Part shown: positions 1-13,705 of the stretch, piece by piece
How the letters are laid out: every line of letters starts with the position of its first letter
How positions within the stretch are numbered: the stretch's first letter is position 1
DNA from: Piromyces finnis
Lineage: Eukaryota; Neocallimastigomycota; Neocallimastigomycetes; Neocallimastigales; Neocallimastigaceae
NCBI GenBank assembly: GCA_002104945.1
Contig: MCFH01000069.1
Coordinates: 124,001-188,000, forward strand
Reading direction: 5' to 3'
DNA length: 64,000 bases
The notes under the pieces: model-generated
Database searches by the model: none
What the model was told of the DNA's origin: nothing
The model's input: only the letters and a program-made list of their open reading frames with translations
Translations under genes and position numbers: made by a program

Positions 1-18
1 TGAAAATCATTTATAAAG

Positions 19-2859
19 GTTTGCCAAACTAAAGAATGTTTAGAGGTTTCTAATAGAATGTTAAGCTTTATAGATGATACAGTTGATCCATGTGATGATT
101 TTTATCAATTTACCTGTGGAAATTGGATTGTAAGTATAGAATGAATAATTATTAAAATAGCTTGATTATATTTTAATTCAAAAGTACTATTTAAAGAATA
201 TAAAATTAATATAATTATTTTCTTTTTTTAATAATAGAATGAAAATAAAAATTCATTAAGTGTTTTTGATTCTACAGATAATAATAGTAAAGTAAGCAAA
301 TATGATGTATATTTAATTAGTTATAATAATTTATTCAAATAAACAGAATTTTATTATTATAATAAAGATAATATTATTAACGTTTAATTTATTAATATAT
401 AAATTAATTTTTTACTTTTTTTAAAAAGGAATTTTTTATGGAATTAATGAATAAAGAATATAAGCCAAATAAAAGTTTAAGTACAAAAGAACAAGAATAT
501 GATGAAAAGATTTTAAATAAAATTAAAACCTTTTTCAGTAGTTGTATTAATCAAAACAAAAACAAAGAAAAAGAAAAAGAATTAATTTTAGATTTAATTA
601 AACAACTTAAAATTGATGAAAGAAAAAATCATTTTAATGATAGAGATGTATTAACACAAACCATTGTTGATATTCACAAATATAATACTGAGATGTCACC
701 TCTCTTTATAAGAAATTATACATTGGATGGAAAAAAAAGATACAGAATTGTCATTGGAAAGGAATATAAAAAAATTGATAAAATAAGCATTAAAACAATA
801 TTTTATAATGCTTTTAAAGATAAAAACGATGAGGAAATTGATGACATGGTTGAATCAATTGTTAACTTTTATATAAAATTGTATGGAGAAGATGCTATCA
901 TTGATGAAACTGATTCTGATGTAAATAATATTAATATTAAAGAAATAAAAGGAGCTATATCTAAGAAATTTAGTTTAAGAAATATTGGTAGTATTGAAAA
1001 TGACGATATTTTGGATGAAATTCCAGACTCCGATATAAAAGACATTAAATATTTAATGAAAATATGCCCAAGCATTAATTGGAAATTATATTTAGAAAAG
1101 ATATTTGAAGGTCACATTAAAAATAATCCAATAACAGAAGATACTGAAATTTATATTTTAGATGAAACTTATTTTAAAGAGTTGAACAAAGTTCTTAGTG
1201 AAACTGACAATGATACTTTAGCAAACTTCTTTACATGGTATTTATATTTTAGATAAATATAATTATCAAAATATTTAGCCATTATTAAAATATTAAAAAC
1301 CCTATCCTATTTTTATAATATAATTAATAATTTAGGAGTACATTACATAATCTTATATCATTAACAAATGATCCATTATTTAATATGGATGAATATTTAA
1401 CTGATATTTGTTATAGCCTTACTAGAATAGTATTTACTCATGCATTAGGAAGATATTTTGTTTTAGAAAACTCTAATAATGATACTAATGCATACGCTGA
1501 AAAACTTTTAGAATATACTAAACAAAGTATGTATAATAGAATTCCTCAAATGGAATGGCTTGATGATGAAACCATTGAATATGCATATAAAAAAATTGAT
1601 ACTATGACAACAACTATTGGGTATACTAAAGAAATTTTAGATCAAGAATATATATTTAAAATGTATGAAGGATTTGATGTTAGCCTTGATGATTTCCTTA
1701 CCAATCAAATTAATTATGTAATTTTTATGAATAACAAAATATTAGATTTCTATGAAGGCGGTTTAGAAAGTATCTTAGTAGAGGCATTAATACCACAAGT
1801 AATTAAATTAATAAATACTATATTAATTAGTAAATTGAATTTATATTTTATCCTTTTTTTTTGACTAACTTTTTTTTTATTAGAATGTCAATGCTTATTA
1901 TACTCCTTTAAATAATTCCATTTTCATACCAATTGGTATCTTACAAACACCATTCTTTAGTCATGGAATTCCTGATTATATTAATTATGGTGGTATTGGT
2001 TCAATTATTGGTCATGAATTAACACATGTATTTGATAGTAACGGTAAAAACTATGATATGAATGGTTATATTATGCAATGGGTAAATATTTTAAATAATA
2101 ATATATTGTATTAATATATATTTTATTATTGTGATTAAATATTAAATATTGTTTTATTTTTATATATATATAAAATAATTAATATTAAAATTAAATATTT
2201 ATATTGGACTGATAATGATAATGAAGAATTTGATGAATTTTCAAAGTGTTTTATTAATCAGTAGGTTTTTTTTTAAAAAAATTCTTTTTTCCATAAATTT
2301 TCATTTTATTTTAATATTAATTATAAAAAAATTTTTTTTTTTTTATTTTTTTTCTAAATATTTTTAATAGATATGATGGATTATATACTGAATATGAAAT
2401 AAAAATTAATGGAACAGTAATTATTTAAAAAATACTCAATTTTTTCTATAATATTCTAATATTAAATTTTAAGCAATATTTTAATAGACTAAATAATTTG
2501 TAAATATAATTGTTATTGATAAAATTTAGCAAACCCTCGCTGAAAATCTTGCAGATAATGGTGGTTTAACTCGTGCTTATGAATCATGGAAACTTTCTAT
2601 GAAGGAAGACCCAGAGCATGTTAAGAAAGAAAATCAATTACTTCCAGGTCTTTCAAAATACACCATGGATCAATTATTCTTTATTTCTTTTGGTCAAATA
2701 TGGTGTAATAACGAATATTTTTATCCTAAAAATGATCCACATGCTTCAGGAAGTGCTCGTGTTAGAGGTACTATTGCTAATTCTAAAGAATTTGCCGCTG
2801 CGTTTAATTGTCCATTAAAATCTAAAATGAATCCAGACAAGAAATGTCAACTTTGGTAA
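19..2859 (+). CDS. M13 (neprilysin-like) zinc metallopeptidase, eight exons, 5' end outside window
   Basis: This is a neutral endopeptidase of the neprilysin/endothelin-converting-enzyme family, which cleaves peptides outside the cell. Proposed exons are 19-129, 238-291, 429-1237, 1336-1798, 1884-2081, 2205-2260, 2371-2416 and 2530-2859, placed from GT/AG borders and continuous family signatures. Seen in order: the N-terminal VDPCDDFYQFTCGNW; NAYY plus PFFSHGI; zinc site GHELTH; the third-ligand motif ENLADNGG; and the family's C-terminal CxxW (CQLW). The signal-anchor exon must lie before base 1. Oddities: the intron before 2205 ends in AT, not AG, although a paralogous pseudogene at about 4.2 kb keeps AG there. 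The segment before NAYY also looks short for the family. Family assignment is firm; exon borders and functionality are inferred. Confidence 0.82.
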
Positions 2860-4164
<1,305 letters not shown>

Positions 4165-4742
4165 ATTAATAAAGCATTTAGATAATTCATCAAATTCTTC
4201 ATTATGGTTATCAGTCCACTATAAATATGAAATGTAAATATTTGATATTTTATATAAAAAATGAACAAATATAATTAATATATATAATCAGAATATTTAA
4301 ATATTTTAATATTTAAAAAGTATTTACCCATTATTGATTTATGTCACCATTTATATCATAGTATACAAATGTATGTGTTAATTCATATCCAATAACTGCG
4401 CCACCATAATTAGTATAGTCTGGAATTACATGACTATAGAATAGTTATTGTAAAATACCAGCAGGTATGTAAATTGAATTTTTTTTAGAAAATTAATACG
4501 CATTAATAACCTAATAATAATATATTATTTAAAAAATTGAGGGAATATTAACATCAATGACCTCTTTTTCAGAGCTTAAATCCATTTAATCAGCTTTTTG
4601 AGTAAAAATACTAGCATTGCTATCATATTTAATATTCATTAAATATACCATATACAACAGCATCAGTTGAACTTTCAATAACTGGTAATGATAATGATAA
4701 TGTCATGAGAAAGAATAGTAAAAATAGTTTTTTAAAATCCAT
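4165..4742 (-). pseudogene. Internally deleted M13 metallopeptidase pseudogene
   Basis: Reading leftwards from an ATG at 4742 there is a signal-peptide-like start (MDFKKLFLLFFLMTLSLSLP). A short, broken N-terminal segment with stops follows, then a jump to the NAYY/zinc-site region (IPDYTNYGG, then YELTH) and then the W-T-D exon with FDELSKCFINQ. Most of the middle of the protein, equivalent to 429-1800 of the neighbouring gene, is missing. The first zinc-ligand His of HExxH is Tyr (codon 4385-4387), and stops interrupt the frame. It runs opposite to the intact-looking M13 gene, so this is an inverted, decayed paralogue. It preserves the AG acceptor before the W-T-D exon that the other copy has lost. 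Confidence 0.8.
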
Positions 4743-5014
4743 TTTATTTGTTTTTTTATATTTAATTATTATTAATTATTTTTATTTTTTATTTTTATAT
4801 CTAATTATTTAATAATAAATAATTTAAAAAGGAAATTTTTTAAGTTTGATTAATTAATTTATTAATTTATTTTTAATTTATATTATAATTAAATAATTAA
4901 ATATTACAAGTTTTTGAAAAAAGAATATTCGATTTTTCTATTTTCTTTATTTTATCTTTTTTTTTGTTAGTAATTAAAAAAATTAGTAAATAAATACTAT
5001 TGATATTTAATATG

Positions 5015-5066
5015 ACTATTTTATTTTGATATAATTTTTGGTGAAATTATATCAAAATAAAATAGT
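5015..5066. repeat. Perfect 23-bp inverted repeat (hairpin, 6-nt loop)
   Basis: Bases 5015-5037 are the exact reverse complement of 5044-5066, with a 6-base loop between them. The arms are AT-rich but not simple repeats. It lies between two M13 relics and its function is unknown. It may be a fold-back duplication or the remains of a small inverted-repeat element. Confidence 0.85.
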
Positions 5067-5548
5067 TAATTAAAAGCATTTTGTTGCTACTATATACATA
5101 GAAAGAAATGAATGCAATCTTTTTAAAGGTTTTAGATAAATTTAAATTTTTATTCTATTCCTTGGATTAATTATGAATATTTCGTAAAAACATATAAAAA
5201 AAAAAAGGAAATATGAATTAGTCACTGAAAATTTTAAAATAATATTTCTGAAGTTATGCTATTTTAATCAATGAAGTTAAACTTTATAATATTTTATAAA
5301 TTGTATATGGCAATAATGAGAGTTTTTATCAAATCTTTTCCATCATTAAAATATTATCTAAAACTTGGTATAGTATTTCAATTCTCCAACTCTACATTGC
5401 TATTACATATTTTTTATTCTTATTATTGAGTTATTATTATTTTTTTTTTTATAAAAAATAGTATATGATAAAATATACATAATATATATATTATATTATT
5501 AATTTAATATATTAATAATGAGTTTTAATTTTGAATTTTGTTATATTC

Positions 5549-5590
<42 letters not shown>
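5549..5590. repeat. (TAA)n microsatellite
   Basis: About 14 uninterrupted TAA units, with no associated gene. Confidence 0.95.
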
Positions 5591-5850
5591 TTTATATTAC
5601 ATTTTTTATTAAAAACTATTAAATAGATTTAATTTGTGAAAATGAATTTAATATTAAAACATTAATAATACTACTACTTATAAATAATTTAGGAATGTAA
5701 TAAAATTATTTTTTTATAACACTACAGCAATACCTATGAAAATTACATTTTCATAAGTATATAATAAAGATATTTAGAGAATTTAAGTATTTATGAAATA
5801 AATATTAATAATTAGGTATTATATAAAAGTGTTAAATATTAGATTATTGT

Positions 5851-5945
5851 TAGGACATCAATGCTTATTACATTCCAATAAAAATCAATTTTCATGTACG
5901 CTTGTATTTTACAAGAATCATTCTTTAGCCATGGAATTTCGGAAT
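5851..5945 (+). pseudogene. M13 metallopeptidase exon fragment
   Basis: The stretch matches the start of the NAYY exon of the 5' gene (bases 1884-1975): it begins with AINAYYIP-like codons after an AG and ends with the SHGI signature. The frame is already broken and there is no zinc site. It is therefore a third, tiny M13 relic. The surrounding DNA from 5067 to 6550 shows no other gene. Confidence 0.7.
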
Positions 5946-6554
5946 ATATTTTTTTAAAAAATTTGAATGCTATATAACTAATTTTATAAATATAATAAAA
6001 TATATATTTATAAACACAAGAGAATTGAAAATGAGCATAATTTTAGGATATTAATTAATTATTTTATTTTATTTTATAATATGTAGTATTTGAAATCCTA
6101 TTTTTATTCCATATAGTAAATAAAAATCTTTTATAATAATAAAAGGATAATAAAAATATTATTTAAAAAAAAAATTATTTTTTTCTTTTTAAAACTTTAA
6201 ATTTTTATTTTTATAGAAAACTATTTAAATTATTTAATTATTAAAATTCCATACATTAATATTTTTTTAGATTAATTTAGGTTTTAATTTTTAATAATTA
6301 ATAATAATATTTAGTATTAAAAATTAAACTATAACGACAATAATTAATTATTAATACTAATAATGTTTTTTTTCTATATTATAAATAAATTTATTATTTA
6401 TAATGATTTTCTTTCTATTTATTTCTTTTTTTATTATTATTATTTGTTTTTATTAGTATAAATTTTTAAATTTTTTTAAAAATTTCACTACTTTATAAAA
6501 AAATAATAATATTAAACCTATTAATATAAATGATTATTATTAATCAAAATTTAT

Positions 6555-7793
6555 TTAATGATTCTTAACAAAACATTTACGACGTTTTTCAGTCTTTTCT
6601 GATTCAACTTCACTATCGCTTTCTGGTTCAACAGCATTAGTTGGTTCTGGTTCAACAGCATTAGTTGATTCTGGTTCAACAGCATTGGTTGGTTCTGGTT
6701 CAACAGCATTAGTTGATTCTGGTTCAACAGCATTGGTTGGTTCTGGTTCAACAGCATTAGTTGATTCTGGTTCAACAGCATTGGTTGGTTCTGGTTCAAC
6801 AGCATTAGTTGATTCTGGTTCAACAGCAGCAGTTGGTTCTGGTTCAACAGTGGTAGTAGTGGTAGTGGTAGTTGTTGGTTCAACAGTAGTAGTGGTAGTG
6901 GTAGTTGTTGGTTCAACAGTAGTAGTGGTAGTGGTAGTTGTTGGTTCAACAGTAGTGGTAGTGGTAGTTGTTGGTTCAACAGTAGTAGTGGTAGTGGTAG
7001 TTGTTGGTTCAACAGTAGTGGTAGTGGTAGTAGTAATAGTAGATGGCTTTACAGTAGTAGTAGTAGTAGTAGTTGGTTTTACAGTAGTAGTAGTGGTAGT
7101 TCTTCTTACAGTAGTAGTGGTTGGTCTTACAGTGGTAGTGGTTGGTCTTACAGTGGTAGTGGTAGTAGTGATAGTGGTTGGCTTAACTATAGCTTGTGAA
7201 GTACATTTATTGGATTTTAAGTATCTCATAATGCTTTGAAGTTCTTCATTATCAAACTTATAGTAAATTTCCTCACTAGTTCCATAATCTCTATTGTATA
7301 TTCCTACTTTGTATTCCAAATTTTGATTAAATTTTCCAATATTTTCGAAGAATTCAATGGATTTAGAAGTACAAATTTTGGATTCACAAGTAGCTTGGAT
7401 TTCAGAATCAGTATTAAGGAAATAACTCAATGGACAATAGTTGTTGTTTTCATCTTTAGTACATTTAAGTCTAAGGTTTGCAATGTAGACATCTTTACCA
7501 TGGTTAGCAATATACAATGGAATTGCATTATCCCTTCTACATTCTGGAAGATTAAGGAAATTTAAGTTTTCAAATTCTTTACAAACTTTTTCATTATAGG
7601 TACTACAGATTGGATCTAATAATCTATCAGGAATATTTATGATATTAACATTACATCCATTCTTATAATTATTATATGCTTTATATATAGCATTTTCACA
7701 TTGAGTAGATAAAGGAATATCCCTTTTATTCAATGGAGAAGATAAAGCAGAGGTAATACAAATCAAAGATAAAAGTTTAGTTGAGAGTTTCAT
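6555..7793 (-). CDS. Secreted Cys-rich protein with Thr- and Glu/Pro-rich tandem repeats
   Basis: A 412-residue protein. Residues 1-19 form a signal peptide (MKLSTKLLSLICITSALSS). Residues 20-205 make a domain with about ten cysteines that I do not recognise. Residues about 210-330 are TTTTTTVEPT repeats, probably O-glycosylated. Residues about 330-395 are alternating 8-residue EPTNAVEP/ESTNAVEP units (24 bp each). The protein ends in the basic tail KRRKCFVKNH. The layout suggests a secreted or wall-associated protein whose globular domain stands on a stalk. The tail closely resembles that of the gene at 22753-24504, which is otherwise unrelated. Repeat length is probably polymorphic. The function of the globular domain is unknown. 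Confidence 0.88.
   Translation of the reverse strand: MKLSTKLLSLICITSALSSPLNKRDIPLSTQCENAIYKAYNNYKNGCNVNIINIPDRLLDPICSTYNEKVCKEFENLNFLNLPECRRDNAIPLYIANHGKDVYIANLRLKCTKDENNNYCPLSYFLNTDSEIQATCESKICTSKSIEFFENIGKFNQNLEYKVGIYNRDYGTSEEIYYKFDNEELQSIMRYLKSNKCTSQAIVKPTTITTTTTTVRPTTTTVRPTTTTVRRTTTTTTVKPTTTTTTTVKPSTITTTTTTTVEPTTTTTTTTVEPTTTTTTTVEPTTTTTTTTVEPTTTTTTTTVEPTTTTTTTTTVEPEPTAAVEPESTNAVEPEPTNAVEPESTNAVEPEPTNAVEPESTNAVEPEPTNAVEPESTNAVEPEPTNAVEPESDSEVESEKTEKRRKCFVKNH
6610..7190. repeat. Coding minisatellite: 24-bp Glu-Pro units and Thr-rich units
   Basis: Tandem 24-bp units encoding EPTNAVEP or ESTNAVEP lie at about 6620-6840. They are followed by 36-45 bp Thr-codon-rich units up to about 7190. 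The antisense frames of this block also stay open, which is a side effect of the repeat. Confidence 0.92.
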
Positions 7794-9721
7794 TTTATAT
7801 TTCTAGGTTTAAAAGAATATATTTTTTATATTATTTTCTATATTCAATATGAATATATATAAATAAATATTTATTTATTTATTTATTTTTAAAGAACAAA
7901 AAAGTTAGTTTTTAGTTATTTTATATAGAAAAAAAAAAATTTTTTTTAATTTATTATTTAGTAGCTTCACCACAATTAATTAAAGATAATTAATTTAATT
8001 AATTTAATATAATGAAAAAAAAAAAAGTGTATGATAAAGTAAAAAAAAAATTAATAAACAATTATATATATATACATTATGTATTCATTATATAAAGCAT
8101 TTTATCTTTTCATTTTTATTTTTTTATGTTTATTTTAACATCAATTATCAATTAAATAAAAAAAATAGAGATTAGATAAATTATACTAGCATAAAAATAA
8201 TATATAATTAATAGAGAATATATAAAAACATATTTATTATTATGTAAATACTTTTTGTTTATCAAAATCTAAAAGTGGTTATTTGATGTGGTTATTTTTT
8301 TTTTTTATATATTATATTTATTTAATATATCATTTAAATAATTAATTTATAAATTTTCTATTAATTTAGGTTTATAATTATTTCAAATTTATTAATATAT
8401 TTTTATGATAAAGAACTACATATTCGTTACATTCTTTTCAAACTACATGTATTTATATATTTACATTGTGGCTTGAATATCTAATCAAATACAATACATG
8501 CAAATATATTTCAATACATTTGACATAAATCTCACATATTTTAACATTTTCTATTTTATATATTAAAATTTTAATTTATTATATTAAGTTTTAAGTTTAT
8601 TAAATTGTAGAATTTTCCAAAATCTCAAATTATCATTATTTAATGACATTTATTTATGGCTATTTTATTTAGTGAATTTTTATATTAGTTTGTTTTCCTA
8701 AATTATCAAATTATAATTTTAAATAATAAAATATATATTTCTCTTTTGTTAAACTACTACAGAATTAGTTCATTATTGTTTAAACAAAAAATAGTTCTAA
8801 CTTTTTTTGTATTTCAAAATTTAATAAATAAAAAGTCTAGAAAATTCTTAATTTATCTAAAAAAATAAATGTATTAAAAATATATTATAATATATTATAA
8901 TATATATTAATTTCAATGTAATTTCTAATTAGATTAATTGAAAAATATCGTGTAACATTAATAAATTCTTAATTCTTCTTTTTTTCTTTTTTAATTAATT
9001 AAATAAATCTTAATTGATTGAAGAAATAAAATATTTATTTATTTATTTATTATAAATATTTATTTATTTTTAAGGAGTAAAATACTATAAAATAAAGTTT
9101 ATTATTTTTATTAATAAATAACAAAGAAAATAAATACAATATCAATTGTAGCTTATGTATAAGTCAAATTTGTTTTAAATTTCTATTCATTGATTAAATG
9201 AATGATCAAATAAATTTGTAATTAAATTAATGTATTGTATTGTAATTATTTCTATAGAATAGAATAATTAAATATAAATATCCATATATTATATATATTA
9301 TTTTAACTCTTTTGTTATTAATACTTAATGATAATAAATAAAATAATAATATGATATATATGATATTCTCAAACAATTAAATTTATTATATAAGTTTATT
9401 ATTATTTTCTACACTATAACACAATTCTTGTATTCTTGTATTACATTAAAGTATGTGAAAAAGTTAATAATTACCCTTTGAAACTATTTTCCAACAATAG
9501 AAAAATACAACGTTTTAGGGTAAATTCATCAATAAAAGTTAAAATATATATTTTATCAGTATATTTTAATATACATAGGAATACATATAATGTTATTCTA
9601 ATCTGCTACGAAAATTTCAAATTCATAGTTTTATTCTTCTTGTTTTTAATTTCTAAATTAATATATACATTTTCTTTCTTTGATTTTAGATTACAGATCA
9701 TTCCGTTTTAGAAAAGTTTTA
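7794..9721. other. Long AT-rich intergenic region
   Basis: About 1.9 kb with no supportable gene. It contains ATTT tetranucleotide runs (about 7865-7890 and 9040-9065) and, at 9088-9177, a segment repeated in direct orientation at 11018-11116. Confidence 0.6.
9088..9177 (+). repeat. Left direct repeat flanking the decayed gene
   Basis: It shares the block ATAAAATAAAGTTTA and, further on, ATCAATTGTRGCTTATGT followed by AATTTGTTTT with 11018-11116, in the same order and orientation. Confidence 0.5.
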
Positions 9722-10985
9722 TACCCAATAAATAGATTTAATGTTTTCGAGTTTTATATTAAATCCATCTACGTAGCCTTCTTTGTGCTCTAACATTGTT
9801 GAATTCACATAAAGAATTATTTATGCAATTCAATAGGCCCTTTTATCATGATAATTAGCTAGTAAGGATTTTTTCGAATTTCTAGTGTCAACAATACCTT
9901 CGGTAGATTCAGTATCATTGATACCTTCAATAAATTCAACATCTTCACAATCTTCAGTGATATATGAAGTATCATCTACTAAATAATAGTAGGTACCGTC
10001 TTCAAGATATAAAAATATACCTTCACTAGTAAGATCCAAATATTCAATATTGCTTTTTGATTTATGGTCAATCTTAATATTTCCTTCTTCTGTATTCATT
10101 ACATTCTTATCTTGGATTTTTAAGCATACTTGACCAATAGCATTGTCCTCTAAAACTAATTTTTGTTGAGGACGTGGTTGTTTTCAGATTCACCCGTATC
10201 AAATATCTAAATTGTTTTATTATCCGGTCAGTCGATTTTTATTGATGGTAAAAATTAATTGATTTCGATTCTCTTTCTTTAATCATTCCAATACTGCTTT
10301 TTTCTTGGTCATACATTGCTTTTAACATATTTATTGCTTGGGTCATATATTTCTCAACAGATTCTGTGCCGTTATGTACCATCAGGATAAATATAGCTTC
10401 TAATAATTTTTGGAAATGAAAAGTATATGCTTTAATCTTTTCCTAATTTCAGAAGGGCTTTATTTCTTAGTGTCATATCAAAAATTTCTTTTAATTTGGA
10501 TAATCACATTCTCTGTAATAAGAAAGATCTTTAGTCTTTGAAAGAATGTATCTTTGTCATTTAGTATTGAATATCAGCAGATTTTTTCTTGCCATACAAA
10601 GATTGTTACTTTTTTATAATATCAAAAAGTTACCAGCAGCAGTTAATAACCTCTTGATGTAATCTAACGTTTCTTTCAAAGTATGAATGTTGATAATCTG
10701 ATAATCGTACAAGATAAGCCATCCTTTGGGATCAGCTTCATCGATATTTTTTCTAGTATTCTTATAACCTATTTGTACGAGATGATATTTCCTTTTTCAA
10801 TTCAGGCTTTTTCTAAAGTTCCTCAATATGACTAATTCTAACATAACTTTAAGTTTTGGAATATTGATAATAAGAAATTCCCATTTTTCAAAATTATTTT
10901 CATTTAGATATTCCTTCTTTGGGTTGGTTTGATATTTTATTTCATGAGATGTATACCAGTAGAACAGAGTAATCGAGTATTTGAG
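9722..10985 (-). pseudogene. Decayed protein-coding gene of unknown family
   Basis: Composition here is clearly less AT-biased than the flanks, and coherent amino-acid stretches appear in the minus frames but jump frame and meet stops. Examples are a piece with WLILYDYQIINIHTLKETL near 10700, one with HFQKLLEAIFILMV near 10420, and an open 89-codon piece at 9830-10099 with FLYLEDGTYYYLVDDTS. The last continues past stops to about 9722. It was once a long, mostly hydrophilic protein. I do not recognise the family. Because similar 90-100 bp segments flank it in direct orientation, it could be cargo or a coding part of a decayed repeat element, but that is inference. Confidence 0.5.
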
Positions 10986-11017
10986 ACATTTAATGAGTAT
11001 GAGTAAAAGTGCTTTGT

Positions 11018-11116
11018 TATAAAATAAAGTTTATCAATAGATTATGGTAATTAAAAAAAAACCACACAATACAAGCATTTATATCAATTGTGGCTTATGT
11101 TAAGCAATTTGTTTTT
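11018..11116 (+). repeat. Right direct repeat flanking the decayed gene
   Basis: Partner of 9088-9177. The two conserved blocks are the same, separated by diverged sequence. The remaining DNA up to 11563 is AT-rich with no gene. Confidence 0.5.
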
Positions 11117-11563
11117 ACACTCTAACCTACATTTATTTCATTCTAATATTTATCTAAGCTATTTATTTATTTATATATTTATAAATATTATTTATTTTAC
11201 AATTTGTTGGAAATTTATCCAATCAATTGAAAATATTTTGAAACAAGAATTATAAAAAATTCTTTTTTTAATTCTTAAAAGATATGAAAAATAAAATAAA
11301 AGAAAAGAAAAGAAAATAAACATAAAAAACATATTATAAAAAAATAGAAAAATAAATAATAATAATAATAATAATATAAAAAATAATAGAGGTTAATTGT
11401 ATATATATATATCAAGTTAATTAATAAAATTAATTATAGCCTATATATATATAAACCAAATAAAATAACAATAAAAATAAAAGCTACTATAAAAATAATT
11501 GAAGCTTTAAACATCTTTATCCAATAAAATAAATTATTATAGAATATAAAAATTTTAGAAAAA

Positions 11564-13705
11564 ATGAAATATATTTCAAAAAATGAAGAGTATATTTTAA
11601 TTAATGATACTGATGATAAAACTCCTTTTTTGGAGAAGAAAAATAAAAATAGTACATCACGATTAAGAGTAAAACTTAAAAGTCTTCTTAAGAGAATTAT
11701 TATTGCTATTGGTGTAATAGTAATTCTATTTATTTTGTTTATTAAAAAAAAATATACCTGAAGAAGAAAATGTTAAGTTTATAGATGAAGAAAATGGTTT
11801 TGTATTTTCAAAAGGAAAGCCAAGAATTGACAAATATGGTATTGATTTAAACGCATACATTTTACAGGGGATATATAGTATAGGTTTTGATGAAGATCCA
11901 TATAAAAAAATAGAAGATTGGTCACTCTATACTCCACCTTGTCCAAATATGAAACCAGTTATTCACTCTGATTATGTTATGAATCCAGATTGTGAGAGCA
12001 GCAGTCTCCAATTCTATAATTATAATAACTATAAAATGCCAGTTTCTCTTCGATTAAATAGTATATCTAATCAAATAGAAAAATTTAAAGAATGGAAGAA
12101 AAATAATAATACTAACCCATATTATGGGGATCAAAATTATAAACAACTATTAAGTGATGAATATCATCCATATGACTATGGATATAAAGAGGATAACACT
12201 AATAATGACGTTGATGATGTTGAATACTATAACAAATTAGTTAAAAGTCGTATGGATGAAGTTCCTGATCCAAGAAGAAGAAGATTATTTAGTTTTATTT
12301 TATTTAACACAGAATTTGATCTATTAGATTTATATCTTTCTGAATATTATAATATTGTTGATTATTTTGTTATATATGAAGCAAATAGTACTTTTTCAGG
12401 TCACCCAAAGCCACTTTACTTTACCAGAACATTATTAGAAACAGATAGATACGACAAATATAAAGATAAATTAATTCCACTTCCATGTGAAATCATAGTC
12501 AATGAAGACAATGGAAGAGGAACAGGATTTCCAAAAGAACACTTAGCAAGAAGAGCGGTTATTGAAAAGGGCTTAATGTCTGTTCAGGCTCGTCATGGGG
12601 ATATTTTTATGCATGGAGATTTAGATGAAATGGCAAAACCTCATATTCTTACAAGATTGAAAAAATGCGGTGGATGGGAACATTTACAAGCAGGTATAGG
12701 CGGAGGACCAAAATCATTTAAATATGAAAATGCAGAAACTTACTTAAATAATGATAATATGAATATTGAAATGACTCAAAAAGGAGAATATAATATTGAT
12801 TATACAAATGAAATTACTTTAGGATTTTTATCATGGTTTTATGATGGTTTTATGAATACTCATTTAATATAGTAGAAAATTCAAGAAAAGGAACAGTTTG
12901 TCATCCAAACATTGTAATTTTTGATGCTAGACGTTCATTAGGACAATTAAATGACTATGATAATTACCATTCCCATAATATTACTAAGGAAAAAAGATCA
13001 AACAATGATCCATTACTTGATCCTAATTTTAATCCATATCAAGGTTATACCTATAGTGTTCATCACACTGATAAAAAAATAGGAAAAGGTTTCTTGGCCG
13101 AAACAATTAGATTTGATACTTCAAAAATCAGAGATATGGAAAAAAATGATAGACCTATGTTATGGAATGGAGGCTGGCATATGAGTAGTTTTTTGCCTAC
13201 AATAGATCAGTTCTATAATAAAATTAAATCCTATTCTCATTATGATACTTTTTCTGGTAATGAAGAGAAGGACAAGAAAAAAATTATTTCTAGAATTAAG
13301 CAACATTTATATATTTTCGGAAAATCAAAAAAATACTATGATAATAAACCTCTATTACCTACATCTTATATAAACGGTTATGACTACAATTTTAATTATA
13401 CCTTCTGGAAGGACAATTCTAGAAATTATACTAAAAATAAAAAGTTTGTAAAGTATGTTAGGGATTTAGAAAAAGAAATCCCAGCACATGTATGGAAAAA
13501 TCCTATTTGTTACTCCTACATGTTAGATCGTGATTACGGATTTGAAAAAAAATTATGGTGGCAAGAAGTTCCAAAAGAAAGTTGGAATACTATAAATATT
13601 GAAACCTTAAGTCCATCTATCTTGAAGAAAATAACCCCAAAAATAATATCAAAAGAATTTCAAACAGAAATGTTTGATACTATGTCAAAAGAAAATAATT
13701 TATAA
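11564..13705 (+). pseudogene. GT17-family glycosyltransferase, type II membrane protein, broken at two homopolymers
   Basis: It resembles beta-1,4-mannosyl-glycoprotein N-acetylglucosaminyltransferases (GT17), Golgi enzymes that modify N-glycans. A cytosolic N-terminus is followed by one membrane anchor (about residues 45-62), a stem, then the family signature around FDLLDLYLSEYYNIVDYFVI and the metal-site-like HGDLDEM. The C-terminal half holds GGWHMSSF. The reading frame changes twice. Near 11750 a 9-A run has one base too many for continuous coding. Near 12850 a T4 run has one base too few. With both ignored, the three frames give one protein of about 710 residues. Because both breaks are single-base homopolymer slips, sequencing error is as plausible as real decay. 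Confidence in the family is high; in the broken state, moderate. Confidence 0.78.

Noticed and set aside
6685-7239. Open frame on the plus strand rich in Val and Gly
   Set aside because: Antisense shadow of the Thr/Glu-Pro repeats of the minus-strand secreted protein.
9436-9711. 91-codon plus-strand frame
   Set aside because: AT-rich, Ile/Phe/Tyr-dominated composition, no signal or homology sense, and it lies next to a minus-strand relic.
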